Source: Lentisphaeria bacterium (GTDB lineage Bacteria > Verrucomicrobiota > Lentisphaeria > Oligosphaerales > PUNB01). Taken from it: a stretch of DNA of 12,203 bases. The translations under genes were made by a program, and so were the position numbers. The stretch is taken from assembly GCA_007133055.1 (NCBI GenBank), contig SLNM01000077.1, positions 1 through 12,203 of the forward strand, written 5' to 3'. Under the pieces are notes generated by a model. That model had not been told where the DNA came from and ran no database searches. It saw only the letters and a list, made by a program, of their open reading frames with translations. Shown in pieces: positions 1-5,468 of this stretch. How positions within the stretch are numbered: position 1 is the first letter of the stretch; every line of letters starts with the position of its first letter.

Positions 1-1889
1 GAACCGGTACCGGCCGATCCGGATCCCTGATGGGAATCTTGGATTTTGGATTTATGGAAACCTATTGTCAATCGCGATTCCGCTGCCACCGCCGCCCGAC
101 GCGTGAAGTCATGGTCGGCGGGATTGGCGTAGGCGGAGACAATAATTACGATCAGGGTTTCATCGACCGCCAGAATTTCTCTGATAATCTCGATTCCGTT
201 CATTTGCCGCACTGACAGGTCAGTGATAATCAGGTCGAATTCAGTCGGATTCTCCTTTAGGCTTTGGAGCGCCGCCGCCGGATGATCCTTGCTTTCAACC
301 CGATAGCCCTGCTGTCGAACAATGTTCTCAAGCAGTCGCCGAATGGCGTAATCGTCTTCGATAATCATGATTCCCGGATCGCGGCGCTGCATTCGATAAG
401 TAGCATTATCCTCCGGACCATCTGAATCGTGCCATTCTTCGCCGTGAGCGGAAGATTTACGGTCGGACCATATACGCAGGCAATCACGGCCGGCCCGTTT
501 GGCCATGTACATTGCCTGGTCCGCCTCGGTAAACAGTTGCTCCGAGGATGTTATCCGGTTTTGCGCCTGCGGATCAAATGAGGTCAGGCCAATGGAAACG
601 GTGATGCGCAACGGATTTCTCTCCTCGCAAAAGACATGGTTCCGCACCTTTTCAATAAAAGCAGCGACATGTTCCACCGCCTCCTCCTGGGTTACGTCCG
701 GCATGATAATGACAAACTCCTCCCCTCCGTAACGCCCCAGAACATAGGCGGGTCGGCATGTTGACCGCAGCAGCCTGGAGAACTCCCTCAGAACGTCGTC
801 GCCGACCAAATGGCCGTAGGTGTCATTGACGGTTTTGAAATGATCAATGTCCATAACCGCCACCGACAGTGGTTTTCCGGCCTGGCTTTGCAGCCGCCAA
901 ATCCGGTCCATTTCCTGGTCGAGCTGCAAACGATTGAACAGTCCGGTCATGGGGTCGCGAACAGCCAGCTTGCGAATTTGCTTCATGGCCGCGAAGACGG
1001 TCGAGAGCTGACTTGCGGCATAGTACATGAAAGTGGCGTCGGCGGTGGTGTATTGATTGTTCGGCAGGGTGGCGATAGTAATAATGCCGCGCAGCTCGCC
1101 GGCCGTGATTACCGGCACGGAAAATGTACTGCCAATGGCATCCGACCCGTCCGCCTGCGGGCTCATGCCGGCCTGTTCAATCCGAATCGATTCCAGCAAG
1201 ACCGTACGGCCGGTCAAAGCCTCGTAGCGATTATGAATGATTTCCGTCAGGGTTTCGATGAATCGGGGCGACACTTTTTTCTGCACGTTGAAAATGATCA
1301 GGTAGTCTTCTTCGCTGCCCATGACACCAACCACGGCGAAAGGCAGGATGGGGCCAATGCCCAGACAGAGGAAGCGCAGCGTATCGACCAGAGTGTCAGC
1401 TTCCAGAGCCTTCTCCATCAATCGCCGCAGACCACGCAGCTTGAACTGACTTTTCTCAAGCTGCACATTCTCCTTTTTCTCGTCCTCCTCCACTTTTTCA
1501 TGTTTGTCTGTGTATTCGCCCATGACCTGATCGACCAGGATATCGCAGGTGAATGGTTTTTCGATGAACCTGAAATTTCCCAGCTCCTCGACCTGGCGCT
1601 GCCGGCCGCGATGGCCGTCGTTCAAGGCCACCACACCGAGCCATGGCCAGACCTTCAATGCCTCCTGCAGAAAAGCGACGCTGTCGATGTTGGTCATGGT
1701 CAGATCAACCACGGCAACCTCGAAATCATGCTCCATCAGCAGTTGAAATGCCTCCTTGGCATTGAGCGCCCGGAAAACCGCCGCCCCGAACTGGCGCAGG
1801 CTGTTTTCAATCATCAGCGCCAACTGCGCGTCGTTTTCCACGACCAGCACCGTGATGTTTTGCAGAATGTTATGGCTGGGTTGATTCAT
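1..1889 (-). CDS. Response-regulator diguanylate cyclase (REC - GAF-like - GGDEF - REC), 3' end cut by window edge
   Basis: Translating the minus strand from ATG 1889-1887 gives 629 uninterrupted codons to the left edge, with no stop in the window. Residues about 11-125 form a receiver domain: acidic pocket E18/D20, phospho-acceptor D62 in VVDLTM, and K111 in EKPF; the usual Thr/Ser position is A88. Residues about 151-300 look like a GAF-type sensory domain, without clear motifs. A GGDEF domain follows (about 308-475): RDPMTGLFNR, MDIDHFKTVNDTYGH, then the active loop GRYGGEEF (A-site GGEEF, 388-392). The RxxD inhibitory site normally just upstream reads RPAY, so product inhibition is probably absent. 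A second receiver starts near 505 (IIEDD, D557 in IITDLS, S585 in VSAYA). Its C-terminal part (590-629) does not resemble a normal REC end. The start overlaps recF by 4 nt (ATGA), implying translational coupling. The predicted role is phosphorylation-controlled c-di-GMP synthesis in the cytoplasm; the input kinase is unknown. Confidence 0.92.
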   Translation of the reverse strand, partial: MNQPSHNILQNITVLVVENDAQLALMIENSLRQFGAAVFRALNAKEAFQLLMEHDFEVAVVDLTMTNIDSVAFLQEALKVWPWLGVVALNDGHRGRQRQVEELGNFRFIEKPFTCDILVDQVMGEYTDKHEKVEEDEKKENVQLEKSQFKLRGLRRLMEKALEADTLVDTLRFLCLGIGPILPFAVVGVMGSEEDYLIIFNVQKKVSPRFIETLTEIIHNRYEALTGRTVLLESIRIEQAGMSPQADGSDAIGSTFSVPVITAGELRGIITIATLPNNQYTTADATFMYYAASQLSTVFAAMKQIRKLAVRDPMTGLFNRLQLDQEMDRIWRLQSQAGKPLSVAVMDIDHFKTVNDTYGHLVGDDVLREFSRLLRSTCRPAYVLGRYGGEEFVIIMPDVTQEEAVEHVAAFIEKVRNHVFCEERNPLRITVSIGLTSFDPQAQNRITSSEQLFTEADQAMYMAKRAGRDCLRIWSDRKSSAHGEEWHDSDGPEDNATYRMQRRDPGIMIIEDDYAIRRLLENIVRQQGYRVESKDHPAAALQSLKENPTEFDLIITDLSVRQMNGIEIIREILAVDETLIVIIVSAYANPADHDFTRRAAVAAESRLTIGFHKSKIQDSHQGSGSAGTG

Positions 1890-3013
1890 ACTTCGATGAT
1901 CCTGCCGTTTTCGACCGTCAATGTTCGACAGGCTGTTTTCGCCAGTTCCGTCGGCACCGAAGTGCAGGCCAGCATGGTCTGAGGATATTCGCCTATGGCT
2001 TCCAGAAAAAGCCGCCGCCGCCCGGCATCCAGCTCTCCCCACATATCGTCAGCCAAAAGAACCAGCGGCTTGGATGGCTCTTTGTTCAGCAGCATTGAGG
2101 CTGCGGCCAGATGCAAAGCCAGAACCAGCAGGCGCATCTGCCCTTCCGAGGCAAAGGATGGCATTGGCTGGCCATGATGCAAAAACAGCAGGTCGTCCCG
2201 GTGCGGCCCGTAACGAGTGGCGCCGATGTCCTGATCCCTGCTCTGCTCTCTTTGCAGCATTTCCAGGTAATGCTCGGCCAGCTCGCGCTCCTCCATTCCT
2301 GAAATGGATCGAGGACGTGATTGGGAGCTGAAGCTGACGGCATATTTTATCTGCATGACCGCCTGCTTCTCGCCCATTTTCCCGGCCGCCGCCTGCAAAT
2401 ACAGATTAAGCTCGGCCAGCAATGTGTCTCTGGCCTGCATAATCGGCATTCCGTGCTCGACCAGCAAACGATTGTAAACGTTCAGAGCCGGAAGGCCGTA
2501 CTTGCCGGGTCGCCGCAAAACGACGTTGCGCTGACGCAGGGCGTTGGTGTAGGAAATCAAGTGATTCAGATAGCCGGGCGCTATCCGTGCCGCCAAAATA
2601 TTGCAGAATCGCCGGCGCAGCGTCGGCGGGCCTTTGACCAAATCAATGTCCTGCGCGGTCAGAGCAACGGCAAAGAAACGATTGATGAAATCGGACGCCC
2701 GGGCGACCTTGTTTTGATTTGTTTGCAGGATTCTTTGCTCGCCCTGGACAACCGTGATATGCTCCTGGCTCAGGCGGTTCCGGGCTTTTTCGAGTATGCC
2801 CTCGATCCGAAAACCGGCAGCGGAGTGACGGATCAGATCGGCCACCTTACAAGTGCGAAAGGAGCGTAGCAAAGAGAGATAGTGAATCGCCTCCAGCAGG
2901 TTGCTTTTGCCCTGGCCGTTGGCGCCTTGCAGAACCGTCAGCCCCGGGGACAGGGCAAGGTCCAGTCCGCCATAGTTGCGAAAGTTTCGAAGGCGCAAAC
3001 ACGACAACTGCAT
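1886..3013 (-). CDS. recF: DNA replication and repair protein RecF
   Basis: RecF is an SMC-like ATPase that binds gapped DNA and, with RecO and RecR, helps load RecA on SSB-coated single strands. The 375-residue product (family about 360-370) begins MQLSCLRLRNFRNY, the typical RecF N-terminus. Walker A is GANGQGKS at residues 30-37, GPHRDDL is at 269-275, the ABC-type signature SEGQMR at 289-294, and Walker B LVLLADDMWGELD at 317-329. The reading frame stays open 69 codons further upstream, but that extension lies inside dnaN and is not RecF-like, so ATG 3013-3011 is chosen. It lies 4 nt after the dnaN stop with no strong Shine-Dalgarno, suggesting re-initiation. The stop TGA 1888-1886 overlaps the ATG of the cyclase gene. 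Unusual details are SEGQMR instead of SQGQQR and DDMWGELD instead of DDVFSELD; both keep the key residues. Confidence 0.96.
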   Translation of the reverse strand: MQLSCLRLRNFRNYGGLDLALSPGLTVLQGANGQGKSNLLEAIHYLSLLRSFRTCKVADLIRHSAAGFRIEGILEKARNRLSQEHITVVQGEQRILQTNQNKVARASDFINRFFAVALTAQDIDLVKGPPTLRRRFCNILAARIAPGYLNHLISYTNALRQRNVVLRRPGKYGLPALNVYNRLLVEHGMPIMQARDTLLAELNLYLQAAAGKMGEKQAVMQIKYAVSFSSQSRPRSISGMEERELAEHYLEMLQREQSRDQDIGATRYGPHRDDLLFLHHGQPMPSFASEGQMRLLVLALHLAAASMLLNKEPSKPLVLLADDMWGELDAGRRRLFLEAIGEYPQTMLACTSVPTELAKTACRTLTVENGRIIEV

Positions 3014-3017
3014 ATTT

Positions 3018-4112
3018 TCAGGACGACCGCATGGGCATGACCACGCACAGGAACCCTTCATCGCCGGAAATCGAAGTGGGGCTGAATTCGTCATTGAACT
3101 GGAAGACCGCCTGATCCGCCTCCATATGGCGCAATGGATCGACAATGAAAGTTGGGTTGAAGGAAATATTGATCGGCTCGCCGTCATATGACACATCGAT
3201 CGGCTCGTTGCCCTCGCCAAACTCGGAGCTGACGGCGCTCACGGTCATCAGGCCTTTTTCAAGTTTCATGTTGACCGTGGTGCTGCTCTCGCTGATCATC
3301 ATGGACACCCGGTTAAGAACCTCAATGAAATCCTCCCGCTGGACAATCGCCGAATTACTGAAGGCAGCCGGAATTACCTGGCGATAGTTCGGATAGTTCC
3401 CCTCCACCAGCTTCGAGGTAAGCAACAGATTTTTCATGGTGAAAGTGGCCTGGCTGTCGGTCATGCCGATCTGCAATTCTTCATCCCCCTCCAATACCTT
3501 GAGCAGCTCGCTCACCGCCTTGGCAGGCAGAATCACATCGAAGTCGGCAACTTCATTTTCCGACAGGTTCTGCTCGACCAGAGCCAGGCGGCGACCGTCG
3601 GTTGCCACCGTGGTCAGGGTCCCGGAACGAACACTGAGCAGAGTGCCGTTGAGAACATAGCGACTTTCATCATGGCTGACAGCGTAGGAAACCTTGCCCA
3701 GAGTCCTCTTGAAATCCGCGGCCGGCAATGTCAGACTCCAGGTCGGCTCCTCAGTTTGCTCGCGGGGAAACTCCTCGGGGTTCAAACCGAGCATCTTGAA
3801 AAAGGAACGCTGACAGGAAATGGACGTTTGCTGGTTATCGTCCGTTTCAAGTGTAACTTCGCCTTCCGGCAGGACGCTGACAATCTGACTGAGCTTGCGG
3901 GCTGGCAGGGTGGTGCAGCCCGGACGTTCAACCTGGGCCTCCGCCTGGGATCTGATGCAAATTTCCAGATCAGTGGCGGTCACCGAAAAACCTTCATCGT
4001 CACTCTGCAGCATTACGTTGTGCAGAATGGGAATAGTGTTTTTGCTGTTGACGGCACTCAGAGTTTTGCGCAGGGCGCCGGCCAGGTCTTCTTTGCTAAC
4101 TACTACTTTCAT
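3018..4112 (-). CDS. dnaN: DNA polymerase III beta subunit (sliding clamp)
   Basis: This encodes the ring-shaped processivity clamp that tethers DNA polymerase III, and other clamp-binding proteins, to DNA. The product is 364 residues, matching the usual 366 or so. It starts MKVVVSKEDLAGALRKTLSA and contains TIPILHNVML and TATDLEICI near residues 26-55, typical of clamp domain I. It ends VVMPMRSS, the conserved MPMR terminus that forms part of the peptide-binding cleft. The ATG at 4112-4110 has a strong GAGGAG ribosome-binding site about 5 nt upstream (4119-4124 on the minus strand). It is the first gene of a minus-strand operon with recF and the cyclase. It faces a long, partly AT-rich divergent intergenic region with DnaA-box-like sequences. 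dnaN-recF next to an origin is a common bacterial arrangement, but dnaA and gyrB are not in the window. Confidence 0.97.
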   Translation of the reverse strand: MKVVVSKEDLAGALRKTLSAVNSKNTIPILHNVMLQSDDEGFSVTATDLEICIRSQAEAQVERPGCTTLPARKLSQIVSVLPEGEVTLETDDNQQTSISCQRSFFKMLGLNPEEFPREQTEEPTWSLTLPAADFKRTLGKVSYAVSHDESRYVLNGTLLSVRSGTLTTVATDGRRLALVEQNLSENEVADFDVILPAKAVSELLKVLEGDEELQIGMTDSQATFTMKNLLLTSKLVEGNYPNYRQVIPAAFSNSAIVQREDFIEVLNRVSMMISESSTTVNMKLEKGLMTVSAVSSEFGEGNEPIDVSYDGEPINISFNPTFIVDPLRHMEADQAVFQFNDEFSPTSISGDEGFLCVVMPMRSS

Positions 4113-4331
4113 GCTTTTCTCCTCGAAATTTCGGGTAGTGTTCGAATAACTATATCATATCATATTCAATTCAGTAATATTAATATGGTCTCTGACAATG
4201 CAAATAACTTTGTAAGGAATTGTCATTTTCGATAGTTGTGAATATATTGAGATGTTGACAACCTGATAATATCTCCGCCGCCCCGGCTGTTGATAAATCA
4301 AAAAATGTTTATCGTAGGAGTTGTTGCCTTA

Positions 4332-4344
4332 TTGTCCACAGGCG
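4332..4344 (+). promoter_or_regulatory. DnaA-box-like site, copy 1
   Basis: TTGTCCACAGGCG. The first nine bases differ from the DnaA box TTATCCACA only at the third base; TTGTCCACA is a preferred form in some high-GC bacteria such as Streptomyces. An identical 13-bp copy starts 24 bp downstream, in the same orientation. Function is inferred. Confidence 0.5.
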
Positions 4345-4355
4345 TTCTGTGCAGG

Positions 4356-4368
4356 TTGTCCACAGGCG
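4356..4368 (+). promoter_or_regulatory. DnaA-box-like site, copy 2
   Basis: This is the second TTGTCCACAGGCG, offset 24 bp (a little over two helical turns) from the first. It lies upstream of the preferred start of the SIS-domain gene. Choosing the earlier in-frame ATG at 4349 would put this site inside the coding region, one reason for preferring the later start. Confidence 0.5.
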
Positions 4369-4405
4369 GCTGTTGACAGGCATCTCAAACAAACTAGGTA
4401 ATATG

Positions 4406-5113
4406 ATGTCGAATTGTGAAAAAACCACCGTGGAGAAGCATTTGCACGATCTTTTCTGTCGCTTTCCAGTTTTGCAACCACTGCGAACATCGTTGTATGA
4501 GGCAATCGAGCTACTGTTGAAAGTATTGCGGGGCCAGGGAACGATTTATCTTTGCGGCAACGGCGGCAGTGCGGCTGACGCCGAGCATATTGTCGGTGAG
4601 TTGCGCAAAGGTTTTTTACTGCCCCGTCCGCTGCCGGCGGCTGAGCGACGGAAATTTCTGTCCGCATCGCCGGAAGAGGACGGTGACGGCGACGGTTCAA
4701 TCCTGGCGGATCATTTGCAGCGGGGGCTCAGGGCGGTGTCGCTGGTGTCATCCTTTTCTCTGAACACCGCCGTGGCCAACGACCGCCATCCCGAATTGGT
4801 TTTTGCCCAGGCACTCTATTCCCTGGCCGCTCCGCACGATGCGTTGGTTGCCATTTCCACTTCCGGCATGGCCCGCAACGTCGAGCTGGCCGCACGCACC
4901 GCCCATGCAACGGGCATTGCCGTTGTCGGCATGACCGGAGAGTCCGGAGGTAATTTGCAACCATGGTGCGATGTGTGTTTGCGGGTACCCGAGCGACACA
5001 CTCCCAGGATTCAGGAGTTGCACGTACCGTTGTACCATACTCTGTGCGCCGCTTTGGAGGAGGTTGTTTTCGGTGAAAAGAAACATAGCGCCCAATCCGT
5101 CATTCTCCCTTGA
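4406..5113 (+). CDS. gmhA: SIS-domain phosphosugar isomerase, phosphoheptose isomerase (GmhA)-like
   Basis: GmhA converts D-sedoheptulose 7-phosphate to D-glycero-heptose 7-phosphate, the first step to the ADP-heptose of the lipopolysaccharide inner core. The 235-residue product has the family's phosphate loop CGNGGSAADAEH (50-61), AISTSG (149-154) and RIQELHVPLYH (201-211). S55, H61, E65, Q203 and H211 match the catalytic and metal-binding positions of known GmhA proteins. Between the phosphate loop and the next strand is an insertion of about 40 residues (67-108, including an acidic EEDGDGDG run). It makes the protein longer than the roughly 192-residue E. coli enzyme; similar longer SIS proteins exist in other phyla. 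ATG 4406 has AGG 7 nt upstream. ATG 4403 is equally in frame but closer, and ATG 4349 would add a non-conserved leader. DiaA, a DnaA-binding paralogue, is an alternative, though it lacks these metal ligands. Family is sure, exact substrate less so. Confidence 0.82.
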   Translation: MSNCEKTTVEKHLHDLFCRFPVLQPLRTSLYEAIELLLKVLRGQGTIYLCGNGGSAADAEHIVGELRKGFLLPRPLPAAERRKFLSASPEEDGDGDGSILADHLQRGLRAVSLVSSFSLNTAVANDRHPELVFAQALYSLAAPHDALVAISTSGMARNVELAARTAHATGIAVVGMTGESGGNLQPWCDVCLRVPERHTPRIQELHVPLYHTLCAALEEVVFGEKKHSAQSVILP

Positions 5114-5156
5114 AAACAGAGTGAAGCCAGCGAAGCACGACACTTTGACACAGGTT

Positions 5157-5228
5157 GACGATAGCGGACGACGATAGCGGCTGACGATTCAAAACACTCG
5201 TTATCCGCTCTCGTCGTCCGCTCTCGTC
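5157..5228. repeat. 24-bp inverted repeat with internally duplicated arms
   Basis: The left arm (5157-5180) is GACGATAGCGG twice at a 13-bp period. The right arm (5205-5228) is CCGCTCTCGTC twice at a 12/13-bp period. The right arm's reverse complement matches the left at 22 of 24 positions; both mismatches fall at the same place in each sub-repeat. The 24-nt spacer is 5181-5204. In RNA this would form a long hairpin 43 nt after the isomerase stop. There is no T-run after it, so a classical intrinsic terminator is doubtful. A REP-like element, an mRNA 3'-end stabiliser or a protein-binding site with four half-sites are alternatives. Confidence 0.85.
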
Positions 5229-5271
5229 TGTCCGCCGCGGCTGATTTTCCGTCTGTTTGTTTCAACCGATG

Positions 5272-5287
5272 CAACCATCGCTGACGC
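5272..5287 (+). repeat. 16-bp direct repeat, copy 1
   Basis: CAACCATCGCTGACGC, repeated exactly at 5354-5369 (82-bp offset). It lies between the inverted repeat and the pilB-1 promoter. Its role is unknown: regulator half-sites or a duplication scar would both fit. Confidence 0.8.
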
Positions 5288-5324
5288 ACTAAAAAACAGG
5301 GCGTTCCATTTGTGCTTGAAAGTA

Positions 5325-5338
5325 AGTTCTGGAGAACT
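5325..5338. repeat. 14-bp palindrome
   Basis: AGTTCTGGAGAACT: 6-bp perfect inverted arms around GG, placed between the two copies of the 16-bp direct repeat and about 57 bp upstream of the -35 box. It has the size and symmetry of a dimeric regulator site, but no specific regulator can be named. Confidence 0.45.
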
Positions 5339-5353
5339 GACCCCCGCCTTGAC

Positions 5354-5369
5354 CAACCATCGCTGACGC
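5354..5369 (+). repeat. 16-bp direct repeat, copy 2
   Basis: Exact second copy of CAACCATCGCTGACGC, ending 25 bp upstream of the -35 element of the pilB-1 promoter. That position would suit an activator or upstream element. Confidence 0.8.
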
Positions 5370-5394
5370 CTTACGCGGAGTTTCGCCTGCTCTA

Positions 5395-5422
5395 TTGACA
5401 GGGAGCCTTTGCTTGATATATT
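5395..5422 (+). promoter_or_regulatory. Sigma70-type promoter of the pilus motor block
   Basis: TTGACA (5395-5400, perfect -35), a 16-bp spacer, then TATATT (5417-5422, 5 of 6 at -10). Transcription would begin near 5429-5432. This lies downstream of the in-frame TTG at 5409 and upstream of the GTG at 5469, so the promoter also argues for the GTG start of pilB-1. Read from sequence only. Confidence 0.65.
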
Positions 5423-5453
5423 GATCAACCCACTGTCGACGGAACCGTTTTTT

Positions 5454-5458
5454 GGGAG
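5454..5458 (+). promoter_or_regulatory. Ribosome-binding site that decides the pilB-1 start
   Basis: GGGAG, 10 nt upstream of GTG 5469. A second GGGAG at 5401-5405 is only 3 nt from the alternative TTG at 5409 and lies within the promoter spacer, so it is unlikely to be used. Confidence 0.6.
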
Positions 5459-5468
5459 CCGAATAATT

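Larger units (their letters stand above)
4113..4405. other. Divergent intergenic region, candidate replication origin (oriC)
   Basis: Roughly 290 bp separate dnaN from the SIS-domain gene and hold no plausible gene. The dnaN-proximal part, about 4145-4186, is very AT-rich and includes ATATC/ATATC/ATAT at 4152-4165, which could serve as an unwinding element. The other half carries two identical 13-bp repeats containing TTGTCCACA (4332-4344, 4356-4368). Looser DnaA-box matches on the opposite strand are TGTGAATAT (4237-4245), TGTTGACAA (4253-4261) and TGTTGATAA (4288-4296). Origins commonly lie next to dnaN/recF and combine DnaA boxes with an AT-rich element. The boxes here each differ from TTATNCACA, so the origin call is an inference. 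The region must also hold the divergent promoters; I see no convincing -35/-10 pair for either gene. Confidence 0.5.
5114..5468. other. Repeat-rich non-coding region upstream of the pilus motor genes
   Basis: About 355 bp without a credible gene; short open frames here have no recognisable content. From left to right it holds a long inverted repeat (5157-5228), a 16-bp direct repeat pair (5272-5287 and 5354-5369), a 14-bp palindrome (5325-5338), a sigma70-type promoter (5395-5422) and the pilB-1 ribosome-binding site. Nothing else is recognised. Confidence 0.8.

Noticed and set aside
810..1982. 390-codon plus-strand open frame
   Set aside because: It lies opposite the REC-GGDEF gene, which has clear domain motifs on the minus strand; the plus-strand product has no recognisable features.
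3014..3220. N-terminal extension of recF
   Set aside because: The frame is open, but the 69 residues overlap dnaN entirely and are not RecF-like; the standard RecF start MQLSCLRLRNF begins at 3013.
3672..4235. 187-codon plus-strand open frame over dnaN and the intergenic region
   Set aside because: It is antisense to dnaN, whose product is unmistakable, and its sequence is unfamiliar.
4255..4394. TTGACA sequences at 4255-4260 and 4373-4378 as promoters for the SIS gene
   Set aside because: Neither has a credible -10 box at 16-18 bp; both belong to TGTTGACA sequences that also resemble reverse DnaA boxes.
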